Shown here piece by piece: positions 33,231 to 41,758 of a stretch of 64,000 nucleotides of DNA (position 1 is the stretch's first letter; each line of letters opens with the position of its first letter). This DNA comes from Microtetraspora glauca (lineage in GTDB: Bacteria; Actinomycetota; Actinomycetes; Streptomycetales; Streptomycetaceae). The stretch lies in contig JOFO01000001.1 of NCBI GenBank assembly GCA_000721275.1, positions 248,001 through 312,000 of the forward strand, given 5' to 3'. A program made the translations under genes and the position numbers. The notes under the pieces are model-generated. The model was given only the letters and a program-made list of their open reading frames with translations, was not told where the DNA came from and did no database searches.

Positions 33231-34627
33231 CAGAGCCGCACCGTCCCCGCTCCGAGCACCGCGAGCAAGGTGCGGGCCTGGACGTTGACGTAGTGGCTGT
33301 GCCCGACCAGGCGGTTGAGCTGGCCGGGGCTGGCCCACTGGTAGCCGGGCGGCGGTGTGTCGGGGGCGTCGGCCGGGTCGGCGTCAACGAAAAGGTAGCG
33401 GCTCTCGGCGTTGAGGAACCGTCCGCCCTCCTCCGAGTGGAGCGCCTCGTAGCGGATCCGGTCGCGCCCGGCGCCGAGGACCAGGTCGAGGAAGGGCGGC
33501 CGGTCGGCTCCGGTGAGGTGCGCGTAGTTGCCGGGGGTGTACTGGACCGTGGGCCCGAGCTCGATGGTGTCGAGGAAGCCGCCTTCGAGACGGGCGTGCA
33601 CCAGGACGTGCGGGACGCTGTCGAAGTACCGTACGAGAAACGCCGTGACGCCCTGGCCGACGGGCTCGAACAGGGGCTGCGACCAGCCTTTGACCTCGCG
33701 GCTGTCGGCTTCGACCGAGACGCCGACCACCCGGAAGTACCGTCCGTCCACGTGGTCGACGGAGTCCGGGGAGCGCGTCCACCCGGCGACGTCGGCCAGG
33801 GGGGCGCGGTCGATGTGCACGTCGTGACGAGAGCGTTCCGCCGTGAACCAGGAGAGCAGCTCCGTGTCGGAGCACCGCGCCCGGTCCTCGGCGAACGCGG
33901 TGGGTGCGCAGGCGAGGACGGTGCGGGCATCCATGTTCACCACGTTGTCCGCGCGGAGCAGTTCGCCGATCTGGCCGAGCGTCAGCCAGCAGAAGTCCTC
34001 GTGGAGCGGCACCTCGCCGACCGCCTCGACCAGCATGTTGCGGTTGGACTTCCGAAAGAACCAGGAGCCGTGCTCGGACTGGAGCACGTCGGCAAGCACA
34101 CGGCCCTTGTCCGGGTCGGTGAAGTACTCGATGTACCGCACGTCGGCGCCGCGGTGGACCTTGGTGTAGTTGCTGCGAGTGGCCTGCACCGTCGGGGAGA
34201 GCTGCAGCAGGTTGCGGTTGCCCGGTTCCATCTTGGCCTGCATCAGGAAGTGCGGGACCCCCTCGAACTCCTTGGTGAGGATGCCCAGGATGCCCACTTC
34301 GGGCTGCCTGATGATCGGCTGCTGCCACTCCGGTCCGCCGGCGACGGAGACCCGCAGGCCCTCGACGCTGAAGAACCGCCCGCTGTGATGCCCGAGGTTG
34401 CCGGTGTCGGGGGCGAAGGACCAGCCGTCGAGGGCCGCGAACGGGACCCGCTCCACCCTGAAGCGGTGGGCCCGCCGGCGCTCGGCGAGCCAGTCGGTGA
34501 AGTCCTCGGTACGGAGCTGGGCACCGGCCCGAGTCTCGGCGACCGAGCGGGCGAACCTGCCGGCCAACGTGGTGTCACGGCGCGGACGCAGCAGGCCGCC
34601 CGTGCCCGGCAGGGTCGCGGTGGTCAT
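33230..34627 (-). CDS. NDP-hexose 2,3-dehydratase
   Basis: 465 residues built from two similar halves (about 35-245 and 265-450), each with a block such as FLMQAKMEPGNRNLLQLSPTVQATRSNY or LVHARLEGGFLDTIELGPTVQYTPGNY. This is the EvaA/TylX3/SpnO family, which removes the C-2 hydroxyl of dTDP-4-keto-6-deoxyglucose to start 2-deoxysugar synthesis. Its ATG overlaps the stop of the 3-dehydrase gene (ATGA). It shows that 2,6-dideoxysugars are made here. Confidence 0.95.
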   Translation of the reverse strand: MTTATLPGTGGLLRPRRDTTLAGRFARSVAETRAGAQLRTEDFTDWLAERRRAHRFRVERVPFAALDGWSFAPDTGNLGHHSGRFFSVEGLRVSVAGGPEWQQPIIRQPEVGILGILTKEFEGVPHFLMQAKMEPGNRNLLQLSPTVQATRSNYTKVHRGADVRYIEYFTDPDKGRVLADVLQSEHGSWFFRKSNRNMLVEAVGEVPLHEDFCWLTLGQIGELLRADNVVNMDARTVLACAPTAFAEDRARCSDTELLSWFTAERSRHDVHIDRAPLADVAGWTRSPDSVDHVDGRYFRVVGVSVEADSREVKGWSQPLFEPVGQGVTAFLVRYFDSVPHVLVHARLEGGFLDTIELGPTVQYTPGNYAHLTGADRPPFLDLVLGAGRDRIRYEALHSEEGGRFLNAESRYLFVDADPADAPDTPPPGYQWASPGQLNRLVGHSHYVNVQARTLLAVLGAGTVRL

Positions 34628-35928
34628 GAGCGCGCCCCCACGAACTCCTTCACCGAGGTGATGACGTAGTCGAGCATTTCGTCCGTGAGTCCCGGATAGA
34701 CGCCGATCCAGAAGGTGTGCTCGGTGACGATGTCGCTGTTGGTGAGGGACCCGACGACCCGGTGCGACCGGTCGAGATAGGCCGGGTGCCGGGTGAGGTT
34801 CCCCGCGAACAGCCGCCGGGTGCCGATCTTGCGGTCCTCCAGGAAGGCGACCAGCTCCGCGCGGCTGAACGGTGCCTCGGGATCGACGGTGAGGACGAAG
34901 CCGAACCAGCTGGGGTCGGAGCGGGGCGTGGCCCGGGGCAGCAGCAGGTGGGGCACGCCCTCCAGACCGTCGCGCAGCCGCTGCCAGTTGCGGCGCCGGG
35001 CCGCGCAGAAGGCGTCGAGCTTGTCGAGCTGGGTCAGGCCGAGGGCGGCCTGGAGGTCGGTCGCCTTCAGGTTGTAACCGACGTGGGAGAAGATGTACTT
35101 GTGGTCGTACCCGGCGGGCAGGGTGCCCATCTGGTAGTCGAAGCGCTTGAGGCACTTGTTGCTCTCGCCCGGCTCGCACCAGCAGTCGCGGCCCCAGTCC
35201 CGGAGGGATTCGACGATCCTGGCGAGCGCCAGGTTCGAGGTGAGCACACAGCCTCCCTCGCCCATCGCCAGGTGGTGGGCCGGGTAGAAGCTGACGGTGG
35301 TGAGGTCCCCGAAGGTTCCGGTGAGCCGACCCTCGTAGGTCGAGCCCACCGCGTCGCAGTTGTCCTCGATGAGGAACAGGTCGTGGCGGGTGGCCAGTTC
35401 GGCGATGGCGGAGACCTCGAACGGGTTGCCCAGCGCGTGCGCGATCATGATCGCCCGGGTCTTCGGGCCGATGGCCTGCTCCACGCGCTCCGCGGTCGTG
35501 TTGTACGTTCCCAGCTCGATGTCCACGAAGACGGGCGTCAGGCCGTTCTGCAGGATCGGGTTGACCGTGGTGGGGAAGCCGGCGGCCACGGTGATCACCT
35601 CGTCGCCGGGACGCAGCCTGCGGTCCTCCAGGAGGTGCGAGGTGAGGGCCGAGACGGCGAGCAGGTTGGCCGAGGAGCCCGAGTTGGTCAGATGCGCCTT
35701 GCGCCGTTTCATCCTGCGGGCGAACGACGACTCGAACTTCCGTGAGCTGCGGCCGGCCGCGATCCGCATCTCCAGGGCGGCCTCGACGAGCGCCACCCGG
35801 TCCTCCTCCTCCAGTACCGCCCCCGAGGGCCAGATCTCCGTGGTCCCGGGCACGAACACCCCGTGCGGCTGGACCTCCTGGTGGTATTTGCGGACCGCGT
35901 CAAGGACGACTGCCCTGTGCTCGCTCAT
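34624..35928 (-). CDS. NDP-4-keto-2,6-dideoxyhexose 3-dehydrase (PLP/[2Fe-2S] E1 type)
   Basis: 434 residues of the DegT fold, but the PLP lysine is replaced: SFYPAHHLAMGEGG has His219. The iron-sulfur ligands are present as Cys191 and the later C-x-C-x7-C group (DCWCEPGESNKC). This is the ColD/E1/SpnQ-type dehydrase that removes the C-3 hydroxyl via a PMP radical reaction, giving 3,6-dideoxy or 2,3,6-trideoxysugars. A dedicated reductase is not visible nearby, so cellular ferredoxin/flavodoxin reductases may serve. The ATG follows the previous gene's TAG with no gap, implying reinitiation. Confidence 0.95.
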   Translation of the reverse strand: MSEHRAVVLDAVRKYHQEVQPHGVFVPGTTEIWPSGAVLEEEDRVALVEAALEMRIAAGRSSRKFESSFARRMKRRKAHLTNSGSSANLLAVSALTSHLLEDRRLRPGDEVITVAAGFPTTVNPILQNGLTPVFVDIELGTYNTTAERVEQAIGPKTRAIMIAHALGNPFEVSAIAELATRHDLFLIEDNCDAVGSTYEGRLTGTFGDLTTVSFYPAHHLAMGEGGCVLTSNLALARIVESLRDWGRDCWCEPGESNKCLKRFDYQMGTLPAGYDHKYIFSHVGYNLKATDLQAALGLTQLDKLDAFCAARRRNWQRLRDGLEGVPHLLLPRATPRSDPSWFGFVLTVDPEAPFSRAELVAFLEDRKIGTRRLFAGNLTRHPAYLDRSHRVVGSLTNSDIVTEHTFWIGVYPGLTDEMLDYVITSVKEFVGARS

Positions 35929-36870
35929 CTAGATGCCCTCCTTCGTCGTTTGCCTCATGACCGCTTCGAGCAGATCGCACAGCGACTCGTCCAGTTCACG
36001 GCGCGGGCTCCAGCCCAGCACCCGGCGCGCTTTCCCGATGTCCAGCTGTTGCCACTCCACATCGGCGCGGGCGGAGCCGGCCGACTCGTCGACGACCACC
36101 GGCAGGTCCAGGCCGCTCAGCGCCACCAGCCGTTCGACGAGCCACCGGGCCGGGACGGCCCGGCCCCGCCCGATGTTGACGATCTCCCCGGCGACCGCCG
36201 CCGCGGGCGCGCGGGCGGCTGCCCGTACGGCCTCGGCCACGTCCCGGACGTCCACGAAGTCCCGGCGGGCGCTCAGGGAGGCGAAGCGCAGCGGCTCGGG
36301 GGTGCCTCCCGCGTCCCGTACCGCCGCGGCCCGCACGAGCAGCCCGGCGACCACGCCGAGCAGGCTGCCGTCGGGCGCTCCCGGCCCGCACACGTTGGCG
36401 GCGCGCAGGACGACGGCCTCCAGGCCTCCGGTGCCCTGGGCCCGCAGCACGGAGCGGGTGCCGCGCAGCTTGGACCGGCCGTACGGGGTGACGGGCGCCG
36501 GCGGATGGTCCTCCGGGGTTCCGGCACCGGGGCTCCCCGGCCCGTACTCGTGGACGGAGCCCAGGTGGATGAGGCGCGGAGGCGTCGGTCCGGCGGCCGC
36601 GACGGCGTCGAGCAGCCGGTCCACCAGTGCGGCGTTGCCCCGCTCCATCTCCTCGGCGTCGGCCCGCCAGGCCCGGCCCGCCGCGTTGACCAGGAGGTCG
36701 GGACGCTCCTCGGCGAGGAGCTCCGCGAGTCGCGCCACCCCGTCCGCCGCCATCAGGTCGAGGGCCGGGGTGGAGGTGGTGGACAGCGGCAGCACGGCGC
36801 CGTCGGCCGCCAGGGCTTCGCAGATGTGGCGGCCGACGAAGCCGGTGCCGCCCAGCACGAGCGCCCTCAT
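35929..36870 (-). CDS. NDP-hexose 4-ketoreductase (NAD-dependent epimerase/dehydratase family)
   Basis: 313 residues: MRALVLGGTGFVGRHICEAL, LVNAAGRAWRAD, HLGSVHEYG and the catalytic TPYGRSKLRG, then SARRDFVDVRDVAEAV. In deoxysugar operons such proteins reduce the C-4 ketone as the last step before transfer. It overlaps the upstream glycosyltransferase by 4 bases. A second 4-ketoreductase is encoded at 40092, so two sugars with different C-4 configuration, or from separate routes, are likely. Confidence 0.9.
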   Translation of the reverse strand: MRALVLGGTGFVGRHICEALAADGAVLPLSTTSTPALDLMAADGVARLAELLAEERPDLLVNAAGRAWRADAEEMERGNAALVDRLLDAVAAAGPTPPRLIHLGSVHEYGPGSPGAGTPEDHPPAPVTPYGRSKLRGTRSVLRAQGTGGLEAVVLRAANVCGPGAPDGSLLGVVAGLLVRAAAVRDAGGTPEPLRFASLSARRDFVDVRDVAEAVRAAARAPAAAVAGEIVNIGRGRAVPARWLVERLVALSGLDLPVVVDESAGSARADVEWQQLDIGKARRVLGWSPRRELDESLCDLLEAVMRQTTKEGI

Positions 36871-38165
36871 CGGCGGTGCTGTGCCGTCAGCTTCTCCAGG
36901 ACCGGTACGACGTCGTTGGGGCTGGGTGCGGCGAGCCAGTCGGCGTGCAGCCGCTCGGTGCCGGCCGCGAAGGCCGGGTCGTCCAGTACCCGCGCGAGGT
37001 CCGCGCGCAGCTCGGCCACGGACTGCTTCTCGTGGTTCAGTACGACGCCGGCGCCCGCGCCGACGACGTGGTCCGCGTACGCCCACGCCTCCAGGCCGCC
37101 GCCGCCCTCGACGATGAGCTGCGGCACCTTGTGCGCCACGGCCGCCGCCATCGTGCCACCGCCGCCGTGGTGGATGACGGCCGAGCAGGTGGGCAGCAGC
37201 TGGTTGAGCGGGAGGAAGCCGATGGTGCGGACGTTGTCGGGCACCCGTACGCCGGCGAGCTGTTCCTCGTTCAGGGTGGCCACGACCTCGATGTCGAGGC
37301 CGCCCACCGCCTCCAGCATGTCCGCGATCAAGGTGGTGTCGTTCCGGTGCTCGCGGACCGACACCCCGAGGGAGAGCGCCACGCGAGGCCGCGTGGGCTC
37401 CGGGTGGAGCCAGGACGGGATCACTCCGACCCCGGTGTACGGCACGCGCCGCACCCCGACGGCCCGGGTACGCGTGGGCAGCCGCATAGGGGCGGGCGTG
37501 GTGTCGACGGTCCACTGACCGAACAGCAGCTCCTCGTCGACCTGCTGGCCGTACCGTTCCGCCACCGGTCGTAGGGCGGCCACGAGCGGATCCTCCAGAC
37601 CGACGGCCGCCACCTCGGCGCGGCGGTCCGCGAAGCGCTCCTCCGCCCAGGCCCCGACATCGAGGCCCCACAGCAGCCGGGCGTGCGCCGCCCCGCAGGC
37701 GCGGGCGGCGACCGCGGCGCCGGGCCAGGTCGGCTCCCACAGCACCAGGTCCGGCCGCCAGTCCCGGGCGAAGGCGACGAGGGCGTCCGCGCCGGGCGAG
37801 GGGTCGGCGGGCGAGGCGCCCAGCGGATGGAAGATGTTCGTGGCGATCAGGTGGTACGTGCTGTACACCTCCCAGGCCTGTTCCGCGGCCTGGCCCTCGG
37901 CGGCCTCGATGCCGAGGGCCTCCTTGAGCCGTCCCCGGACGTCCTCGTCGAGCGCGGCGCCCGCGTACGTCTCCAGGTTCAGCGCGGGCATGGTCGCGCC
38001 GTCCCCCAGCGCCACGGCGGTCAGTCCGGCCGCCGTCACGGCTTCGGCCAGGTCGGGGTGAGAGGCGACACGGACGTCGTGCCCCGCGCCCTGAAGCGCC
38101 CAGGCCACGGGGATGTCCGCGTACAGATGAGAGGGGTTCGGCCACAGGGTGATCAGGACGCGCAT
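36867..38165 (-). CDS. Glycosyltransferase (GT1 family)
   Basis: 432 residues, a paralogue of the one at 27618: MRVLITLWPNPSHLYADIPVAWALQGAGHDV, TLNEEQLAGVRVPDNVRTIGFLPLNQLLPTC and AVIHHGGGGTMAAAVAHKVPQLI. First gene of the operon with the 4-ketoreductase, 3-dehydrase, 2,3-dehydratase and 3-ketoreductase, so it probably transfers the dideoxy- or trideoxysugar those enzymes make. Ribosome site AAGGAGA before the ATG. Confidence 0.94.
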   Translation of the reverse strand: MRVLITLWPNPSHLYADIPVAWALQGAGHDVRVASHPDLAEAVTAAGLTAVALGDGATMPALNLETYAGAALDEDVRGRLKEALGIEAAEGQAAEQAWEVYSTYHLIATNIFHPLGASPADPSPGADALVAFARDWRPDLVLWEPTWPGAAVAARACGAAHARLLWGLDVGAWAEERFADRRAEVAAVGLEDPLVAALRPVAERYGQQVDEELLFGQWTVDTTPAPMRLPTRTRAVGVRRVPYTGVGVIPSWLHPEPTRPRVALSLGVSVREHRNDTTLIADMLEAVGGLDIEVVATLNEEQLAGVRVPDNVRTIGFLPLNQLLPTCSAVIHHGGGGTMAAAVAHKVPQLIVEGGGGLEAWAYADHVVGAGAGVVLNHEKQSVAELRADLARVLDDPAFAAGTERLHADWLAAPSPNDVVPVLEKLTAQHRR

Positions 38166-38196
38166 CGCGGTCTCCTTGTCGAGGCTGACGGACCGG

Positions 38197-38241
38197 ACTA
38201 TCGCCCGCCACGCTCGAAGACGCCTCGAATGCCGCTCCCCC
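38197..38241 (-). promoter_or_regulatory. SARP-type promoter of the deoxysugar/glycosyltransferase operon
   Basis: Minus-strand heptads GGGGGAG, ATTCGAG and CTTCGAG in 11-bp steps, 10-bp gap, GATAGT at 38197-38202. Start predicted near 38190, about 25 bases before the ATG. Confidence 0.65.
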
Positions 38242-38260
38242 GCCCCGGTCCGCCCGCCGC

Positions 38261-38305
38261 GCCCGAAGACGGCCCGAGTGAGGATTGAGGACCGTTCTCT
38301 ACGTT
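38261..38305 (+). promoter_or_regulatory. SARP-type promoter of the P450 at 38312 (leaderless)
   Basis: Plus-strand heptads GCCCGAA (38261), GCCCGAG (38272) and GATTGAG (38283), exact 11-bp steps, 10-bp gap, TACGTT at 38300-38305. The ATG at 38312 is 7 bases after the hexamer, so RNA likely starts at the initiation codon. Confidence 0.7.
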
Positions 38306-38311
38306 CCGCCC

Positions 38312-39505
38312 ATGGACACCACTCAACAGATCGCGGATCTCACGGGGGCCGACCCGCACTTCGCCGTCGACCCGTACCGCCTCTTCGGCGAACTGCGCGA
38401 ACGCGGCCCCGTCCACCGAGCGCGGGTGCTCGACGGCCGGCCGTGCTGGCTCATCACCAGCTACGAGGTGGCCCGCGAGGCGTTCACCGACCCGCGGCTG
38501 AGCAATGACGTCCGGTACCTGAAGGCGTGGGAGAGCCTGGGCCGCAACGTCGTGGGACGCACGCTGATGATGACCGACCCGCCGGACCATACCCGGCTGC
38601 GCAAGCTGGTCGCCCGGGAGTTCACCCACCGCCGCGTCCAGGCCATGCGTCCGCGCGTCCAGGAGCTCACCGACGGGCTGCTCGACACGATGCTCTCCGC
38701 CGAACGCGCCGATCTCGTCGACTCCTTCGCCTTCCCGCTGCCTCTCGCCGTCATCTGCGAACTCCTCGGCGTTCCCGAGGGGGACAGGGCGGACTTCCGG
38801 CTCTGGTCGAGCGACCTCTCCGCCCCCGCGACGCTCGAAGCCGGCGACGCCGCCGAGAAGGCCATGACCGGCTATCTCTCGCGGCTCATCGAGCGCAAGC
38901 GCCTCGCCGGCGGCGAGGACCTGCTGAGCGCGCTGGTGCGGACCACCGACGAGGACGGTGACCGGCTCTCCCACGAGGAGCTCCTCGGCATGGCCTTCCT
39001 GCTGCTGGTCGGCGGCCACGAGTCGACCGCACACCTGATAGCCAGCGGCACCCTCGCGCTGCTGCGTCACCCCGAGCAGCTCGCCGCGCTGCGCGCCGAC
39101 TGGTCCCTGCTCGACGGGGCGATCGAGGAGGTCCTCCGCTTCGACGGGCCGGTCGAGATCGCCGCGCTGCGCTACACCACGGAGCCCGTCACCCTGGCCG
39201 GCACCGACATCCCGGCGGGCGAGGTGGTCCTCATCGGCCTCTCCCCCGCCGCGCGCGACCCGCGCCGGTTCACCGAGCCCGACCGCTTCGACATCCGCCG
39301 CGACGTCCGCGCCCACTTCGCCTTCGGGCACGGCGTGCACTTCTGCCTCGGCGCCCCCCTGGCCCGGATGGAGGGTCAGATCGCCCTGCGCACCCTCCTG
39401 GAGCGCTGCCCGGAACTGACCCTTGACATCGACCCCGCGGACCTCGAGTGGAATCCCCCGACGTTCTTCATGCGGGGGCTGAAGCGGCTGCCCGTCACAT
39501 GGTGA
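38312..39505 (+). CDS. Cytochrome P450
   Basis: 397 residues: I-helix [16 protein letters not shown], ExxR in [17 protein letters not shown], heme loop [15 protein letters not shown] with the cysteine thiolate. It hydroxylates or epoxidises an intermediate using electrons from a ferredoxin, perhaps the one encoded at 46856. The frame extends 9 codons further upstream but the ATG at 38312 fits the promoter. Followed without gap by a 3,5-epimerase and a 4-ketoreductase. The substrate (sugar or aglycone) is unknown. Confidence 0.95.
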   Translation: MDTTQQIADLTGADPHFAVDPYRLFGELRERGPVHRARVLDGRPCWLITSYEVAREAFTDPRLSNDVRYLKAWESLGRNVVGRTLMMTDPPDHTRLRKLVAREFTHRRVQAMRPRVQELTDGLLDTMLSAERADLVDSFAFPLPLAVICELLGVPEGDRADFRLWSSDLSAPATLEAGDAAEKAMTGYLSRLIERKRLAGGEDLLSALVRTTDEDGDRLSHEELLGMAFLLLVGGHESTAHLIASGTLALLRHPEQLAALRADWSLLDGAIEEVLRFDGPVEIAALRYTTEPVTLAGTDIPAGEVVLIGLSPAARDPRRFTEPDRFDIRRDVRAHFAFGHGVHFCLGAPLARMEGQIALRTLLERCPELTLDIDPADLEWNPPTFFMRGLKRLPVTW

Positions 39506-40107
39506 CGCGGGCACGCGCCCTGCGGGTGAGCGGCGCGTACGCCTTCACACCTCGGGTGTACGAGGACGCGCGTGGCAGCTTCCACTCCCCGCTGGAGGCC
39601 GACGCGTTCGCGGCAGCGGTGGGGCATCCGCCGTTCCCGGTGGCCCAGGTGAGCCTGAGCACCTCGCGGCGGGGTGTGGTGCGGGGCATCCACTACTGCG
39701 CGACGCCGCCGGGCCTCGCCCAATACGTGTACTGCCCGCGTGGCCGGGCCCTCGACTTCGTCGTGGACGTACGGGTGGGCTCCCCCACCTTCGGTCGCTG
39801 GGACGTGATCGAGCTGGGCCCCGAGGGGCGGGCAACGTATCTGCCCGTGGGGGTCGGGCACGCGATGGTCGCGCTGGAGGACGAGACCGTCATGGCGTAC
39901 CTCCTGTCGGGCGGTTACGCTCCGGCGTCCGAGCGTTTCCTGAACCCGCTGGACCCGGCGCTCGGCCTGCCGATACCAGCCCAGCCGACGCCGGTCGTGT
40001 CGGACCGCGACCGCGGCGCCCCCACCCTGGCCGAGGCCGAGGCCCGGGGGCTGCTTCCCGACCATGCCGCGTGCCTGGGGAGCGAGGCGTCGTGGCGGGC
40101 CGGCTGA
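39499..40107 (+). CDS. dTDP-4-keto-6-deoxyhexose 3,5-epimerase (RmlC family)
   Basis: About 202 residues of the cupin-type RmlC fold: FTPRVYEDARGSFHSPL, RGVVRGIHYC with the catalytic histidine, DFVVDVRVGSPTFG, and VGHAMVALEDETVMAYLLS. It inverts C-5 and/or C-3 to give L-sugars. The start overlaps the P450 stop: ATG at 39499 or GTG at 39502, the latter forming GTGA. One of two such epimerases in the window. Not all RmlC relatives act at both carbons. Confidence 0.92.
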   Translation: MVTRARALRVSGAYAFTPRVYEDARGSFHSPLEADAFAAAVGHPPFPVAQVSLSTSRRGVVRGIHYCATPPGLAQYVYCPRGRALDFVVDVRVGSPTFGRWDVIELGPEGRATYLPVGVGHAMVALEDETVMAYLLSGGYAPASERFLNPLDPALGLPIPAQPTPVVSDRDRGAPTLAEAEARGLLPDHAACLGSEASWRAG

Positions 40108-41126
40108 GCGGACGCGCGCCGCTGGTGACCCTGCTCGGTGCGGGCGGGTTCATCGGTTCGGCGGTGGCCCGGGAACTGGTCAGGCGGCCGATCCGGCTGC
40201 GCCTCGTGGCCCGCCGCCCCATCCCGGTGCCCGTCGGCGGAGCCGCCGATGTGGAGACGCGTACGGTGGATCTCACCGCCCCCGGCGCGGTCGCCGCCGC
40301 CGTCGCGGGCGCGGACGCGGTCGTCCATATGGCGGCCCGGTTCGCGGGCGCGGCGGGGCACGCGGGATCCTCGAAGTGGCGGGTGGCGGAGGGCGACGAG
40401 GCCGCCGAACGGGTCAACATCGGCATCATGCGGGCGCTGATCGACGCGCTCGCGGATGGGCGCCCCGCCGCCGGACCGCCCCCGGCCGTGCTGTTCACGG
40501 GCTCGACCAGCCAGGCGGGGGCACCCCCCTCGATCCGGCTGGACGGCACGGAGCCGGACGAGCCAGTGGGCGTGTACGCCCGGCAGAAGCTGGCCGCGGA
40601 GCGGATGCTGACAGCCGCGTCGACCGCCGGCCTCGTACGCGGTGCGGGTCTGCGTCTCACCACGGTCTTCGGCCACGTCCCCGGGTCGACGGCGGCCGAC
40701 AAGGGTGTGGTGGCGACCATGGTCCGGCGGGCGCTCGCGGACGAACCGATCACCCTGTGGCACGACGGCACGGTCCTGCGCGACCTGCTCCACGTCGACG
40801 ACGCCGCCCGCGCGGTGGCGGCCGCCCTCGATCACCCGGACGAACTGGCCGGCCGACACTGGCTCGTCGGCACTGGCCGGGGGGAACCGCTCGGCGAAGT
40901 CTTCGCCGAGGTCGCCCGGCTCGTGGCGGCGTGGAAGGGACGGCTTCCGGTGTCCGTGCTCCAGGTGCCTCCCCCGGACCGGGCCGAGGCGACCGATTTC
41001 CATGGGGTGGAGGTGGACTCCACCGCGTTCCGCGCGATCACCGGATGGGCCCCGCGCGTCCCGCTGCACGAGGGGCTCCTGCGCACGGCCGTGGCTCTGG
41101 ACCAGTCGTTCTCGACCTCCGCTTGA
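40092..41126 (+). CDS. NDP-hexose 4-ketoreductase (second copy)
   Basis: 344 residues: VTLLGAGGFIGSAVARELV, DAVVHMAARFAG, LFTGSTSQAG and the catalytic YARQKLAAERML, followed by LHVDDAARAVAAAL. This is a TylD/EryBIV-like 4-ketoreductase completing an NDP-deoxysugar. The GTG at 40092 has GAGG upstream and overlaps the epimerase by 16 bases; a GTG seven codons earlier is possible. Together with the adjacent 3,5-epimerase it suggests a separate L-sugar branch. Confidence 0.9.
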   Translation: MAGRLSGRAPLVTLLGAGGFIGSAVARELVRRPIRLRLVARRPIPVPVGGAADVETRTVDLTAPGAVAAAVAGADAVVHMAARFAGAAGHAGSSKWRVAEGDEAAERVNIGIMRALIDALADGRPAAGPPPAVLFTGSTSQAGAPPSIRLDGTEPDEPVGVYARQKLAAERMLTAASTAGLVRGAGLRLTTVFGHVPGSTAADKGVVATMVRRALADEPITLWHDGTVLRDLLHVDDAARAVAAALDHPDELAGRHWLVGTGRGEPLGEVFAEVARLVAAWKGRLPVSVLQVPPPDRAEATDFHGVEVDSTAFRAITGWAPRVPLHEGLLRTAVALDQSFSTSA

Positions 41127-41217
41127 GCGGGATCACGCACCCTCACTGGCCGGAAACCCACCCCGGCGTCCGCCGCCGGATCCATTCACCGACGAAGACC
41201 GAAGGACAGTGCGAACG

Positions 41218-41694
41218 ATGTTCTCCACCAGAAAGCCCGCGGCCCTCCTCGCCACCGCCCTGCTCGCGCTGGGCACGGCCACGACGAGCGCGCACGCCGG
41301 AACACCGGTGCCCCGCCCCTCGCTGCCGGTGGGTACCTGGGACACGTACATAGACTTCGGCGGCGGCTCCATCGTGCATGTCGTCGAGGCCTACACGGTC
41401 AAGGGCGAGCTGTGCCACACGGGCGGGACCAACGGCTACGGCAAGGGCAGTTGGCGTCCGACCGGCCGGAACACCTTCACTTACGAGGTCGTGGAGAAGT
41501 TCACCGACGACCAGGGCCGGTACGCGGGCCGCGCCGAGATGAGCGGCAACGCCGTACAGACGGGCGATGTGTTCCGCACCGACCACACGTCCACGGTGTA
41601 CGACGCGGAGGGCAAGCTCCTGTTCTCGGACCGCGGCGAGCTCGTCTTCACCCGGTCGGGCAAGGCCAATCCGGAGTGCCCGGAGAGCAGGTGA
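41218..41694 (+). CDS. Secreted lipocalin-like protein, paralogue of the one at 24685
   Basis: 158 residues with a Sec signal peptide (MFSTRKPAALLATALLALG, likely cleavage after AHA near residue 27). The mature part is beta-rich and has the pattern LPVGTWDTYIDFGGG, GKGSWRPTGRNTFTYEVVEKF, GRYAGRAEMSGNAVQTGD and VYDAEGKLLFSD, matching the cytoplasmic small protein point by point. Two mature cysteines could form a disulfide. Function unknown; an exported binding or protective protein, or an enzyme acting with the exported oxidase, are possibilities. About 90 bases separate it from the 4-ketoreductase, with no clear promoter. Confidence 0.8.
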   Translation: MFSTRKPAALLATALLALGTATTSAHAGTPVPRPSLPVGTWDTYIDFGGGSIVHVVEAYTVKGELCHTGGTNGYGKGSWRPTGRNTFTYEVVEKFTDDQGRYAGRAEMSGNAVQTGDVFRTDHTSTVYDAEGKLLFSDRGELVFTRSGKANPECPESR

Positions 41695-41700
41695 CCGGTA

Positions 41701-41749
41701 CGACGCCAGGGCTCCCGGAACCGGTGACGGTCCGGGAGCCCTGGCGTCG
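41701..41749. terminator. Bidirectional hairpin terminator
   Basis: Perfect 19-bp inverted repeat, arms 41701-41719 and 41731-41749 with an 11-base loop, between the convergent secreted-protein and epimerase genes. Confidence 0.85.
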
Positions 41750-41758
41750 TTCGTCGTC

